Part shown: one piece after another, positions 22,207 through 37,087 of the stretch
How the letters are laid out: every line of letters begins with the position of its first letter
Numbering within the stretch: position 1 is the stretch's first letter
Source of the DNA: Siphonodentalium dalli
Taxonomy: Eukaryota; Mollusca; Scaphopoda; Gadilida; Siphonodentaliidae
Length of the DNA stretch: 64,000 nucleotides
Reading direction: 5' to 3'
NCBI GenBank assembly: GCA_032622095.1
Contig: CP136064.1
Span: forward strand, 1,304,001-1,368,000
Made by a program: the position numbers and the translations under genes
The notes under the pieces: generated by a model
The model's database searches: none
The model's input: the letters and a program-made list of their open reading frames with translations, nothing else
Told to the model about the DNA's origin: nothing

Positions 22207-23808
22207 AGACTGGTTCCATGGTGGAGTACGGTTGGATATTTTCAATTTGGCGCATGTTTCTCCATACCGCGCCATGTCAAATCTGGCCATATCCGAATCG
22301 GGTTGTCATTTACAATGACTGCAGAAAATATATATCTTCATGGTGGAATGCAAATGTATGTTTAAAGGAACAGATGTATCTCAACTTAAAGGGACATAAG
22401 TAACACAGTCACCAACTTAAAGGGGTATCTGCTATAGACTGGTTCCATGGTGGAGTACTGTTGGATATTTTCAATTTGGCGCATGTTTCTCCCTACCGCG
22501 CCATGTCAAATCTGGCCATATCCGAATCGGGTTGTCATTTACAATGACTACAGAAAATAAATATCTTCATGTTGGAATGCAAATGTATGTTTAAAGGAAC
22601 AGATGTATCTCAACTTAAAGGGACATAAGTAACACAGTCACCAACTTAAAGGGGTATCTGCTATAGACTGGTTCCATGGTGGAGTACGGTTGGATATTTT
22701 CAATTTGGCGCATGTTTCTCCATACCGCGCAATGTCAAATCTGGCCATATCCGAATCGGGTTGTCATTTACAATGACTGCAGAAAATATATATCTTCATG
22801 TTGGAATGCAAATGTATGTTTAAAGGAACAGATGTATCTCAACTTAAAGGGACATAAGTAACACAGTCACCAACTTTAAGGGGTATCTGCTATAGACTGG
22901 TTACATGGTGGAGTACGGTTGGATATTTTCAATTATGCGCATGTTTCTCCATACCGCGCCATGTCAAATCTGGCCATATCCGAATCGGGTTGTCATTTAC
23001 AATGACTGCAGAAAATAAATATCTTCATGTTGGATTCAAATGTATGTTTAAAGGAACAGATGTATCTCAACTTAAAGGAACATAAGTAACACAGTCACCA
23101 ACTTAAAGAGGTGTCTGATTTAGACTGGTTCCATGGTGGAGTACGGTTGGATATTTTCTATTTGGCGCATGTTTCTCCATACCGCGCCATGTCAAATCTG
23201 GCCATATCCGAATCGGGTTGTCATTTACAATGACAACAGAAAATAAATATCTTCATGTTGGAATGCAAATGTATGTTTAAAGGAACAGATGTATCTCAAC
23301 TTAAAGGGACATAAGTAACACAGTCACCAACTTTAAGGGGTATCTGCTATAGACTGGTTCCATGGTGGAGTACGGTTGGATATTTTCTATTTGGCGCATG
23401 TTTCTCCATACTGCGCCATGTCAAATCTGGCCATATCCGAATCGGGTTGTCATTTACAATGACTACAGAAAATAAATATCTTCATGTTGGAATGCAAATG
23501 TATGTTTAAAGAAACAGATGTATCTCAACTTAAAGGAACATAAGTAACACAGTCACCAACTTTAAGGGGTATCTGCTATAGACTGGTTCCATGGTGGAGT
23601 ACTGTTGGATATTTTCAATTTGGCGCATGTTTCTCCCTACCGCGCCATGTCAAATCTGGCCATATCCGAATCGGGTTGTCATTTACAATGACTACAGAAA
23701 ATAAATATCTTCATGTTGGAATGCAAATGTATGTTTAAAGGAACAGATGTATCTCAACTTAAAGGGACATAAGTAACACAGTCACCAACTTAAAGGGGTA
23801 TCTGATAT
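22207..23808 (+). repeat. Shortest type 1 HOR variant, 7 monomers (1,602 bp)
   Basis: Order: A-B-D/M-N-O-P-B'. The third monomer (22665-22893) starts as D (67A) and ends as M (137T, 185G, 213T), so 11 monomers of the canonical unit were lost through one D-M crossover. Confidence 0.85.
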
Positions 23809-26555
23809 AGACTGGTTCCATGGTGGAGTACGGTTGGATATTTTCAATTTGGCGCATGTTTCTCCATACCGCGCCATGTCAAATCTGGCCATATCCGAAT
23901 CGGGTTGTCATTTACAATGACTGCAGAAAATATATATCTTCATGGTGGAATGCAAATGTATGTTTAAAGGAACAGATGTATCTCAACTTAAAGGGACATA
24001 AGTAACACAGTCACCAACTTAAAGGGGTATCTGCTATAGACTGGTTCCATGGTGGAGTACTGTTGGATATTTTCAATTTGGCGCATGTTTCTCCCTACCG
24101 CGCCATGTCAAATCTGGCCATATCCGAATCGGGTTGTCATTTACAATGACTACAGAAAATAAATATCTTCATGTTGGAATGCAAATGTATGTTTAAAGGA
24201 ACAGATGTATCTCAACTTAAAGGGACATAAGTAAAACAGTCACCAACTTAAAGGGGTATCTGCTATAGACTGGTTCCATGGTGGAGTACGGTTGGATATT
24301 TTCAATTTGGCGCATGTTTCTCCATACCGCGCCATGTCAAATCTGGCCATATCCGAATCGGGTTGTCATTTACAATGACTGCAGAAAATATATATCTTCA
24401 TGGTGGAATGCAAATGTATGTTTAAAGGAACAGATGTATCTCATCTTAAAGGGACATAAGTAACACAGTCACCAACTTAAAGGGGTATCTGCTATAGACT
24501 GGTTCCATGGTGGAGTACGGTTGGATATTTTCAATTTGGCGCATGTTTCTCCATACCGCGCCATGTCAAATCTGGCCCTATCCGAATCGGGTTGTCATTT
24601 ACCATGACTGCAGAAAATATATATCTTCATGGTGGAATGCAAATGTATGTTTAAAGGAACAGATGTATCTCAACTTAAAGGGACATAAGTAACACAGTCA
24701 CCAACTTTAAGGGGTATCTGCTATAGACTGGTTCCATGGTGGAGTACGGTTGGATATTTTCAATTTGGCGCATGTTTCTCCATACCGCGCCATGTAAAAT
24801 CTGGCCATATCCGAATCGGGTTGTCATTTACAATGACTGCAGAAAATAAATATCTTCATGTTGGAATGCAAATGTATGTTTAAAGGAACAGATGTATCTC
24901 AACTTAAAGGGACATAAGTAACACAGTCACCAACTTAAAGAGGTGTCTGATTTAGACTGGTTCCATGGTGGAGTACGGTTGGATATTTTCTATTTAGCGC
25001 ATGTTTATCCATACCGCGCCATGTCAAATCTGGCCTTATCCGAATCGGGTTGTCATTTACAATGACTACAGAAAATAAATATCTTCATGTTGGAATGCAA
25101 ATGTATGTTTAGAGGAACAGATGTATCTCAACTTAAAGGGACATAAGTAACACAGTCACCAACTTTAAGGGGTATCTGCTATAGACTGGTTCCATGGTGG
25201 AGTACGGTTGGATATTTACTATTTGGCGCATGTTTCTCCATACCGCGCCATGTCAAATCTGGCCATATCCGAATCGGGTTGTCATTTACAATGACTACAG
25301 AAAATAAATATCTTCATGTTGGAATGCAAATGTATGTTTAAAGGAACAGATGTATCTCAACTTAAAGGGACATAAGTAACACAGTCACCAACTTAAAGGG
25401 GTATCTGCTATAGACTGGTTCCATGGTGGAGTACGGTTGGATATTTTCAATTTGGCGCATGTTTCTCCATACCGCGCCATGTCAAATCTGGCCATATCCG
25501 AATCGGGTTGTCATTTACAATGACTGCAGAAAATATATATCTTCATGTTGGAATGCAAATGTATGTTTAAAGGAACAGATGTATCTCAACTTAAAGGGAC
25601 ATAAGTAACACAGTCACCAACTTTAAGGGGTATCTGCTATAGACTGGTTACATGGTGGAGTACGGTTGGATATTTTCAATTATGCGCATGTTTCTCCATA
25701 CCGCGCCATGTCAAATCTGGCCATATCCGAATCGGGTTGTCATTTACAATGACTGCAGAAAATAAATATCTTCATGTTGGATTCAAATGTATGTTTAAAG
25801 GAACAGATGTATCTCAACTTAAAGGAACATAAGTAACACAGTCACCAACTTAAAGAGGTGTCTGATTTAGACTGGTTCCATGGTGGAGTACGGTTGGATA
25901 TTTTCTATTTGGCGCATGTTTCTCCATACCGCGCCATGTCAAATCTGGCCATATCCGAATCGGGTTGTCATTTACAATGACAACAGAAAATAAATATCTT
26001 CATGTTGGAATGCAAATGTATGTTTAAAGGAACAGATGTATCTCAACTTAAAGGGACATAAGTAACACAGTCACCAACTTTAAGGGGTATCTGCTATAGA
26101 CTGGTTCCATGGTGGAGTACGGTTGGATATTTTCTATTTGGCGCATGTTTCTCCATACTGCGCCATGTCAAATCTGGCCATATCCGAATCGGGTTGTCAT
26201 TTACAATGACTACAGAAAATAAATATCTTCATGTTGGAATGCAAATGTATGTTTAAAGAAACAGATGTATCTCAACTTAAAGGAACATAAGTAACACAGT
26301 CACCAACTTTAAGGGGTATCTGCTATAGACTGGTTCCATGGTGGAGTACTGTTGGATATTTTCAATTTGGCGCATGTTTCTCCCTACCGCGCCATGTCAA
26401 ATCTGGCCATATCCGAATCGGGTTGTCATTTACAATGACTACAGAAAATAAATATCTTCATGTTGGAATGCAAATGTATGTTTAAAGGAACAGATGTATC
26501 TCAACTTAAAGGGACATAAGTAACACAGTCACCAACTTAAAGGGGTATCTGATAT
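23809..26555 (+). repeat. 12-monomer type 1 HOR variant (2,747 bp)
   Basis: Order: A-B-H-E-J'-K-L-M-N-O-P-B'. It lacks the D-E-E-F-G run and I, the same losses as the HOR at 17,629, which suggests a common ancestor. The K monomer carries a private CATGTTTATCC near 25,007. GTAAAACAG near 24,235 is private to its B monomer. Confidence 0.84.
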
Positions 26556-29500
26556 AGACTGGTTCCATGGTGGAGTACGGTTGGATATTTTCAATTTGGC
26601 GCATGTTTCTCCATACCGCGCCATGTCAAATCTGGCCATATCCGAATCGGGTTGTCATTTACAATGACTGCAGAAAATATATATCTTCATGGTGGAATGC
26701 AAATGTATGTTTAAAGGAACAGATGTATCTCAACTTAAAGGGACATAAGTAACACAGTCACCAACTTAAAGGGGTATCTGCTATAGACTGGTTCCATGGT
26801 GGAGTACTGTTGGATATTTTCAATTTGGCGCATGTTTCTCCCTACCGCGCCATGTCAAATCTGGCCATATCCGAATCGGGTTGTCATTTACAATGACTAC
26901 AGAAAATAAATATCTTCATGTTGGAATGCAAATGTATGTTTAAAGGAACAGATGTATCTCAACTTAAAGGGACATAAGTAACACAGTCACCAACTTAAAG
27001 GGGTATCTGCTATAGACTGGTTCCATGGTGGAGTACGGTTGGATATTTTCAATTTGGCGCATGTTTCTCCATACCGCGCAATGTCAAATCTGGCCATATC
27101 CGAATCGGGTTGTCATTTACAATGACTGCAGAAAATATATATCTTCATGGTGGAATGCAAATGTATGTTTAAAGGAACAGATGTATCTCAACTTAAACGG
27201 ACATAAGTAACACAGTCACCAACTTAAAGGGGTATCTGCTATAGACTGGTTCCATGGTGGAGTACGGTTGGATATTTTCAATTTGGCGCATGTTTCTCCA
27301 TACCGCGCCATGTCAAATCTGGCCCTATCCGAATCGGGTTGTCATTTACCATGACTGCAGAAAATATATATCTTCATGGTGGAATGCAAATGTATGTTTA
27401 AAGGAACAGATGTATCTCAACTTAAAGGGACATAAGTAACACAGTCACCAACTTAAAGGGGTATCTGCTATAGACTGGTTCCATGGTGGAGTACGGTTGG
27501 ATATTTTCAATTTGGTGCATGTTTCTCCATACCGCGCCATGTCAAATCTGGCCATATCCGAATCGGGTTGTCATTTACAATGACTACAGAAAATAAATAT
27601 CTTCATGTTGGAATGCAAATGTATGTTTAAAGAAACAGATGTATCTCAACTTAAAGGGACATAAGTAACACAATCACCAACTTTAAGGGGTATCTGCTAT
27701 AGACTGGTTCCATGGTGGAGTACTGTTGCATATTTTCAATTTGGCGCATGTTTTTCCATACCGCGCCATGTCAAATCTGGCCATATCCGAATCGGGTTGT
27801 CATTTTCAATGACTACAGAAAATAAATATCTTCATGTTGGAATGCAAATGTATGTTTAAAGGAACAGATGTATCTCAACTTAAAGGGACATAAGTAACAC
27901 AGTCACCAACTTAAAGGGGTATCTGCTATAGACTGGTTCCATGGTGGAGTACGGTTGGATATTTTCAATTTGGCGCATGTTTCTCCATACCGCGCCATGT
28001 CAAATCTGGCCATATCCGAATCGGGTTGTCATTTACAATGACTGCAGAAAATATATATCTTCATGGTGGAATGCAAATGTATGTTTAAAGGAACAGATGT
28101 ATCTCATCTTAAAGGGACATAAGTAACACAGTCACCAACTTAAAGGGGTATCTGCTATAGACTGGTTCCATGGTGGAGTACGGTTGGATATTTTCAATTT
28201 GGCGCATGTTTCTCCATACCGCGCCATGTCAAATCTGGCCCTATCCGAATCGGGTTGTCATTTACCATGACTGCAGAAAATATATATCTTCATGGTGGAA
28301 TGCAAATGTATGTTTAAAGGAACAGATGTATCTCAACTTAAAGGGACATAAGTAACACAGTCACCAACTTTAAGGGGTATCTGCTATAGACTGGTTCCAT
28401 GGTGGAGTACGGTTGGATATTTTCAATTTGGAGCATGTTTCTCCATACCGCGCCATGTCAAATCTGGCCATATCCGAATCGGGTTGTCATTTACAATGAC
28501 TGCAGAAAATAAATATCTTCATGTTGGAATGCAAATGAATGTTTGAAGGAACAGATGTATCTCAACTTAAAGGGACATAAGTAACACCGTCACCAACTTT
28601 AAGGGGTATCTGCTATAGACTGGTTACATGGTGGAGTACGGTTGGATATTTTCAATTTTGCGCATGTTTCTCCATACCGCGCCATGTAAAATCTGGCCAT
28701 ATCCGAATCGGGTTGTCATTTACAATGACTGCAGAAAATAAATATCTTCATGTTGGAATGCAAATGTATGTTTAAAGGAACAGATGTATCTCAACTTAAA
28801 GGGACATAAGTAACACAGTCACCAACTTAAAGAGGTGTCTGATTTAGACTGGTTCCATGGTGGAGTACGGTTGGATATTTTCTATTTAGCGCATGTTTCT
28901 CCATACCGCGCCATGTCAAATCTGGCCTTATCCGAATCGGGTTGTCATTTACAATGACTACAGAAAATAAATATCTTCATGTTGGAATGCAAATGTATGT
29001 TTAGAGGAACAGATGTATCTCAACTTAAAGGGACATAAGTAACACAGTCACCAACTTTAAGGGGTATCTGCTATAGACTGGTTCCATGGTGGAGTACGGT
29101 TGGATATTTACTATTTGGCGCATGTTTCTCCATACCGCGCCATGTCAAATCTGGCCATATCCGAATCGGGTTGTCATTTACAATGACTACAGAAAATAAA
29201 TATCTTCATGTTGGAATGCAAATGTATGTTTAAAGGAACAGATGTATCTCAACTTAAAGGGACATAAGTAACACAGTCACCAACTTAAAGGGGTATCTGC
29301 TATAGACTGGTTCCATGGTGGAGTACGGTTGGATATTTTCAATTTGGCGCATGTTTCTCCATACCGCGCCATGTCAAATCTGGCCATATCCGAATCGGGT
29401 TGTCATTTACAATGACTGCAGAAAATATATATCTTCATGTTGGAATGCAAATGTATGTTTAAAGGAACAGATGTATCTCAACTTAAAGGGACATAAGTAA

Positions 29501-30447
29501 CACAGTCACCAACTTTAAGGGGTATCTGCTATAGACTGGTTACATGGTGGAGTACGGTTGGATATTTTCAATTATGCGCATGTTTCTCCATACCGCGCCA
29601 TGTCAAATCTGGCCATATCCGAATCGGGTTGTCATTTACAATGACTGCAGAAAATAAATATCTTCATGTTGGATTCAAATGTATGTTTAAAGGAACAGAT
29701 GTATCTCAACTTAAAGGAACATAAGTAACACAGTCACCAACTTAAAGAGGTGTCTGATTTAGACTGGTTCCATGGTGGAGTACGGTTGGATATTTTCTAT
29801 TTGGCGCATGTTTCTCCATACCGCGCCATGTCAAATCTGGCCATATCCGAATCGGGTTGTCATTTACAATGACAACAGAAAATAAATATCTTCATGTTGG
29901 AATGCAAATGTATGTTTAAAGGAACAGATGTATCTCAACTTAAAGGGACATAAGTAACACAGTCACCAACTTTAAGGGGTATCTGCTATAGACTGGTTCC
30001 ATGGTGGAGTACGGTTGGATATTTTCTATTTGGCGCATGTTTCTCCATACTGCGCCATGTCAAATCTGGCCATATCCGAATCGGGTTGTCATTTACAATG
30101 ACTACAGAAAATAAATATCTTCATGTTGGAATGCAAATGTATGTTTAAAGAAACAGATGTATCTCAACTTAAAGGAACATAAGTAACACAGTCACCAACT
30201 TTAAGGGGTATCTGCTATAGACTGGTTCCATGGTGGAGTACTGTTGGATATTTTCAATTTGGCGCATGTTTCTCCCTACCGCGCCATGTCAAATCTGGCC
30301 ATATCCGAATCGGGTTGTCATTTACAATGACTACAGAAAATAAATATCTTCATGTTGGAATGCAAATGTATGTTTAAAGGAACAGATGTATCTCAACTTA
30401 AAGGGACATAAGTAACACAGTCACCAACTTAAAGGGGTATCTGATAT
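26556..30447 (+). repeat. 17-monomer type 1 HOR variant (3,892 bp)
   Basis: Order: A-B-D-E-F-G-H-E-I-J-K-L-M-N-O-P-B', the canonical unit with a single E after D. The left copy of the 15-kb segmental duplication begins inside it, at or near the E-F boundary. Confidence 0.85.
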
Positions 30448-32737
30448 AGACTGGTTCCATGGTGGAGTACGGTTGGATATTTTCAATTTGGCGCATGTTT
30501 CTCCATACCGCGCCATGTCAAATCTGGCCATATCCGAATCGGGTTGTCATTTACAATGACTGCAGAAAATATATATCTTCATGGTGGAATGCAAATGTAT
30601 GTTTAAAGGAACAGATGTATCTCAACTTAAAGGGACATAAGTAACACAGTCACCAACTTAAAGGGGTATCTGCTATAGACTGGTTCCATGGTGGAGTACT
30701 GTTGGATATTTTCAATTTGGCGCATGTTTCTCCCTACCGCGCCATGTCAAATCTGGCCATATCCGAATCGGGTTGTCATTTACAATGACTACAGAAAATA
30801 AATATCTTCATGTTGGAATGCAAATGTATGTTTAAAGGAACAGATGTATCTCAACTTAAAGGGACATAAGTAACACAGTCACCAACTTAAAGGGGTATCT
30901 GCTATAGACTGGTTCCATGGTGGAGTACGGTTGGATATTTTCAATTTGGCGCATGTTTCTCCATACCGCGCAATGTCAAATCTGGCCATATCCGAATCGG
31001 GTTGTCATTTACAATGACTGCAGAAAATATATATCTTCATGGTGGAATGCAAATGTATGTTTAAAGGAACAGATGTATCTCAACTTAAACGGACATAAGT
31101 AACACAGTCACCAACTTAAAGGGGTATCTGCTATAGACTGGTTCCATGGTGGAGTACGGTTGGATATTTTCAATTTGGCGCATGTTTCTCCATACCGCGC
31201 CATGTCAAATCTGGCCCTATCCGAATCGGGTTGTCATTTACCATGACTGCAGAAAATATATATCTTCATGGTGGAATGCAAATGTATGTTTAAAGGAACA
31301 GATGTATCTCAACTTAAAGGGACATAAGTAACACAGTCACCAACTTTAAGGGGTATCTGCTATAGACTGGTTCCATGGTGGAGTACGGTTGGATATTTTC
31401 AATTTGGAGCATGTTTCTCCATACCGCGCCATGTCAAATCTGGCCATATCCGAATCGGGTTGTCATTTACAATGACTGCAGAAAATAAATATCTTCATGT
31501 TGGAATGCAAATGAATGTTTGAAGGAACAGATGTATCTCAACTTAAAGGGACATAAGTAACACCGTCACCAACTTTAAGGAGTATCTGCTATAGACTGGT
31601 TACATGGTGGAGTACGGTTGGATATTTTCAATTTTGCGCATGTTTCTCCATACCGCGCCATGTAAAATCTGGCCATATCCGAATCGGGTTGTCATTTACA
31701 ATGACTGCAGAAAATAAATATCTTCATGTTGGAATGCAAATGTATGTTTAAAGGAACAGATGTATCTCAACTTAAAGGGACATAAGTAACACAGTCACCA
31801 ACTTAAAGAGGTGTCTGATTTAGACTGGTTCCATGGTGGAGTACGGTTGGATATTTTCTATTTAGCGCATGTTTCTCCATACCGCGCCATGTCAAATCTG
31901 GCCTTATCCGAATCGGGTTGTCATTTACAATGACTACAGAAAATAAATATCTTCATGTTGGAATGCAAATGTATGTTTAGAGGAACAGATGTATCTCAAC
32001 TTAAAGGGACATAAGTAACACAGTCACCAACTTTAAGGGGTATCTGCTATAGACTGGTTCCATGGTGGAGTACGGTTGGATATTTACTATTTGGCGCATG
32101 TTTCTCCATACCGCGCCATGTCAAATCTGGCCATATCCGAATCGGGTTGTCATTTACAATGACTACAGAAAATAAATATCTTCATGTTGGAATGCAAATG
32201 TATGTTTAAAGAAACAGATGTATCTCAACTTAAAGGGACATAAGTAACACAGTCACCAACTTAAAGGGGTATCTGCTATAGACTGGTTCCATGGTGGAGT
32301 ACGGTTGGATATTTTCTATTTGGCGCATGTTTCTCCATACTGCGCCATGTCAAATCTGGCCATATCCGAATCGGGTTGTCATTTACAATGACTACAGAAA
32401 ATAAATATCTTCATGTTGGAATGCAAATGTATGTTTAAAGAAACAGATGTATCTCAACTTAAAGGAACATAAGTAACACAGTCACCAACTTTAAGGGGTA
32501 TCTGCTATAGACTGGTTCCATGGTGGAGTACTGTTGGATATTTTCAATTTGGCGCATGTTTCTCCCTACCGCGCCATGTCAAATCTGGCCATATCCGAAT
32601 CGGGTTGTCATTTACAATGACTACAGAAAATAAATATCTTCATGTTGGAATGCAAATGTATGTTTAAAGGAACAGATGTATCTCAACTTAAAGGGACATA
32701 AGTAACACAGTCACCAACTTAAAGGGGTATCTGATAT
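30448..32737 (+). repeat. 10-monomer type 1 HOR variant (2,290 bp)
   Basis: Order: A-B-D-E-I-J-K-L-P-B'. F-G-H-E and M-N-O are missing, so it contains no 228-bp monomer and is exactly 10x229. The I monomer has AAGGAGTATC and L has 162A, both shared with the next HOR 2,290 bp downstream. Confidence 0.85.
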
Positions 32738-35713
32738 AGACTGGTTCCATGGTGGAGTACGGTTGGATATTTTCAATTTGGCGCATGTTTCTCCATACCG
32801 CGCCATGTCAAATCTGGCCATATCCGAATCGGGTTGTCATTTACAATGACTGCAGAAAATATATATCTTCATGGTGGAATGCAAATGTATGTTTAAAGGA
32901 ACAGATGTATCTCAACTTAAAGGGACATAAGTAACACAGTCACCAACTTAAAGGGGTATCTGCTATAGACTGGTTCCATGGTGGAGTACTGTTGGATATT
33001 TTCAATTTGGCGCATGTTTCTCCCTACCGCGCCATGTCAAATCTGGCCATATCCGAATCGGGTTGTCATTTACAATGACTACAGAAAATAAATATCTTCA
33101 TGTTGGAATGCAAATGTATGTTTAAAGGAACAGATGTATCTCAACTTAAAGGGACATAAGTAACACAGTCACCAACTTAAAGGGGTATCTGCTATAGACT
33201 GGTTCCATGGTGGAGTACGGTTGGATATTTTCAATTTGGCGCATGTTTCTCCATACCGCGCAATGTCAAATCTGGCCATATCCGAATCGGGTTGTCATTT
33301 ACAATGACTGCAGAAAATATATATCTTCATGGTGGAATGCAAATGTATGTTTAAAGGAACAGATGTATCTCAACTTAAACGGACATAAGTAACACAGTCA
33401 CCAACTTAAAGGGGTATCTGCTATAGACTGGTTCCATGGTGGAGTACGGTTGGATATTTTCAATTTGGCGCATGTTTCTCCATACCGCGCCATGTCAAAT
33501 CTGGCCCTATCCGAATCGGGTTGTCATTTACCATGACTGCAGAAAATATATATCTTCATGGTGGAATGCAAATGTATGTTTAAAGGAACAGATGTATCTC
33601 AACTTAAAGGGACATAAGTAACACAGTCACCAACTTTAAGGGGTATCTGCTATAGACTGGTTCCATGGTGGAGTACGGTTGGATATTTTCAATTTGGAGC
33701 ATGTTTCTCCATACCGCGCCATGTCAAATCTGGCCATATCCGAATCGGGTTGTCATTTACAATGACTGCAGAAAATAAATATCTTCATGTTGGAATGCAA
33801 ATGAATGTTTGAAGGAACAGATGTATCTCAACTTAAAGGGACATAAGTAACACCGTCACCAACTTTAAGGAGTATCTGCTATAGACTGGTTACATGGTGG
33901 AGTACGGTTGGATATTTTCAATTTTGCGCATGTTTCTCCATACCGCGCCATGTAAAATCTGGCCATATCCGAATCGGGTTGTCATTTACAATGACTGCAG
34001 AAAATAAATATCTTCATGTTGGAATGCAAATGTATGTTTAAAGGAACAGATGTATCTCAACTTAAAGGGACATAAGTAACACAGTCACCAACTTAAAGAG
34101 GTGTCTGATTTAGACTGGTTCCATGGTGGAGTACGGTTGGATATTTTCTATTTAGCGCATGTTTCTCCATACCGCGCCATGTCAAATCTGGCCTTATCCG
34201 AATCGGGTTGTCATTTACAATGACTACAGAAAATAAATATCTTCATGTTGGAATGCAAATGTATGTTTAGAGGAACAGATGTATCTCAACTTAAAGGGAC
34301 ATAAGTAACACAGTCACCAACTTTAAGGGGTATCTGCTATAGACTGGTTCCATGGTGGAGTACGGTTGGATATTTACTATTTGGCGCATGTTTCTCCATA
34401 CCGCGCCATGTCAAATCTGGCCATATCCGAATCGGGTTGTCATTTACAATGACTACAGAAAATAAATATCTTCATGTTGGAATGCAAATGTATGTTTAAA
34501 GAAACAGATGTATCTCAACTTAAAGGGACATAAGTAACACAGTCACCAACTTAAAGGGGTATCTGCTATAGACTGGTTCCATGGTGGAGTACGGTTGGAT
34601 ATTTTCAATTTGGCGCATGTTTCTCCATACCGCGCCATGTCAAATCTGGCCATATCCGAATCGGGTTGTCATTTACAATGACTGCAGAAAATATATATCT
34701 TCATGTTGGAATGCAAATGTATGTTTAAAGGAACAGATGTATCTCAACTTAAAGGGACATAAGTAACACAGTCACCAACTTTAAGGGGTATCTGCTATAG
34801 ACTGGTTACATGGTGGAGTACGGTTGGATATTTTCAATTATGCGCATGTTTCTCCATACCGCGCCATGTCAAATCTGGCCATATCCGAATCGGGTTGTCA
34901 TTTACAATGACTGCAGAAAATAAATATCTTCATGTTGGATTCAAATGTATGTTTAAAGGAACAGATGTATCTCAACTTAAAGGAACATAAGTAACACAGT
35001 CACCAACTTAAAGAGGTGTCTGATTTAGACTGGTTCCATGGTGGAGTACGGTTGGATATTTTCTATTTGGCGCATGTTTCTCCATACCGCGCCATGTCAA
35101 ATCTGGCCATATCCGAATCGGGTTGTCATTTACAATGACAACAGAAAATAAATATCTTCATGTTGGAATGCAAATGTATGTTTAAAGGAACAGATGTATC
35201 TCAACTTAAAGGGACATAAGTAACACAGTCACCAACTTTAAGGGGTATCTGCTATAGACTGGTTCCATGGTGGAGTACGGTTGGATATTTTCTATTTGGC
35301 GCATGTTTCTCCATACTGCGCCATGTCAAATCTGGCCATATCCGAATCGGGTTGTCATTTACAATGACTACAGAAAATATATATCTTCATGTTGGAATGC
35401 AAATGTATGTTTAAAGAAATAGATGTATCTCAACTTAAAGGAACATAAGTAACACAGTCACCAACTTTAAGGGGTATCTGCTATAGACTGGTTCCATGGT
35501 GGAGTACTGTTGGATATTTTCAATTTGGCGCATGTTTCTCCCTACCGCGCCATGTCAAATCTGGCCATATCCGAATCGGGTTGTCATTTACAATGACTAC
35601 AGAAAATAAATATCTTCATGTTGGAATGCAAATGTATGTTTAAAGGAACAGATGTATCTCAACTTAAAGGGACATAAGTAACACAGTCACCAACTTAAAG
35701 GGGTATCTGATAT
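32738..35713 (+). repeat. 13-monomer type 1 HOR variant (2,976 bp)
   Basis: Order: A-B-D-E-I-J-K-L-M-N-O-P-B'. Its first eight monomers repeat the previous 10-mer, with the same AAGGAGTATC mark at 33,871. P carries 125T and AAGAAATAG. Confidence 0.85.
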
Positions 35714-36171
35714 AGACTGGTTCCATGGTGGAGTACGGTTGGATATTTTCAATTTGGCGCATGTTTCTCCATACCGCGCCATGTCAAATCTGGCCATATC
35801 CGAATCGGGTTGTCATTTACAATGACTGCAGAAAATATATATCTTCATGGTGGAATGCAAATGTATGTTTAAAGGAACAGATGTATCTCAACTTAAAGGG
35901 ACATAAGTAACACAGTCACCAACTTAAAGGGGTATCTGCTATAGACTGGTTCCATGGTGGAGTACTGTTGGATATTTTCAATTTGGCGCATGTTTCTCCC
36001 TACCGCGCCATGTCAAATCTGGCCATATCCGAATCGGGTTGTCATTTACAATGACTACAGAAAATAAATATCTTCATGTTGGAGTGCAAATGTATGTTTA
36101 AAGGAACAGATGTATCTCAACTTAAAGGGACATAAGTAACACAGTCACCAACTTAAAGGGGTATCTGCTAT
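35714..36171 (+). repeat. A-B pair at the switch from HOR type 1 to type 2
   Basis: A, with the GATATAG leader, is followed by B, which carries a TTGGAGTGC change at 36,084. The next monomer is S rather than D, starting type 2. In the duplicated copy (51,284) a D is present between B and S. Confidence 0.8.
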
Positions 36172-36400
36172 AGACTGGTTCCATGGTGGAGTACGGTTGG
36201 ATATTTTCAATTTGGCGCATGTTTCTCCATACCGCGCCATGTCAAATCTGGCCCTATCCGAATCGGGTTGTCATTTACAATGACTGCAGAAAATATATAT
36301 CTTCATGGTGGAATGCAAATGTATGTTTAAAGGAACAGATGTATCTCAACTTAAAGGGACATAAGTAACACAGTCACCAACTTTAAGGGGTATCTGCTAT
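36172..36400 (+). repeat. Monomer type S (type 2)
   Basis: Like E in having 83C and 213T on the G/T/G haplotype, but with 108A, so the 99-113 dyad is intact. It may be the ancestor of E, or E minus one change by conversion. Confidence 0.82.
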
Positions 36401-36629
36401 AGACTGGTTCCATGGTGGAGTACGGTTGGATATTTTCAATTTGGTGCATGTTTCTCCATACCGCGCCATGTCAAATCTGGCCATATCCGAATCGGGTTGT
36501 CATTTACAATGACTGCAGAAAATATATATCTTCATGTTGGAATGCAAATGTATGTTTAAAGGAACAGATGTATCTCAACTTAAAGGAACATAGGTAACAC
36601 AGTCACCAACTTAAAGAGGTGTCTGATTT
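36401..36629 (+). repeat. Monomer type T (type 2)
   Basis: 45T, haplotype 115G/125T/137T, 187A and 193G (AACATAGGTAAC), with the AAAGAGGTGTCTGATTTAG tail otherwise typical of J and N. A variant T' with 45C occurs at 41,210, 43,500 and 57,009. Confidence 0.84.
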
Positions 36630-36858
36630 AGACTGGTTCCATGGTGGAGTACGGTTGGATATTTTCTATTTGGCGCATGTTTCTCCATACCGCGCCATGT
36701 CAAATCTGGCCCTATCCGATTCGGGTTGTCATTTACAATGACTGCAGAAAATATATATCTTCATGGTGGAATGCAAATGTATGTTTAAAGAAACAGATGT
36801 ATCTCAACTTAAAGGGACATAAGTAGCACAGTCACCAACTTTAAGGGGTATCTGCTAT
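36630..36858 (+). repeat. Monomer type U (type 2)
   Basis: 38T, 83C, 91T (TCCGATTCGG, centre of the first dyad), 162A and 197G (AAGTAGCACAG) on the G/T/G haplotype, tail 213T. It always follows T or T'. Copies at 41,439 and 57,238 have GGCACTATCC (82A). Confidence 0.84.
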
Positions 36859-37087
36859 AGACTGGTTCCATGGTGGAGTACTGTTGGATATTTTCAATTT
36901 GGCGCTTGTTTGTCCCTACCGCGCCATGTCAAATCTGGCCATATCCGAATCGGGTTGTCATTTACAATGACTACAGAAAATAAATATCTTCATGTTGGAA
37001 TGCAAATGTATGTTTAAAGGAACAGATGTATCTCAACTTAAAGGGACATAAGTAACACAGTCACCAACTTAAAGGGGTATCTGCTAT
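36859..37087 (+). repeat. Monomer type V (type 2)
   Basis: B-like (24T, 58C) with 48T and 54G (GCGCTTGTTTGTCC). The same double change recurs at 52,705. The relative at 63,191 has 48T without 54G, so 48T arose first. Confidence 0.82.
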
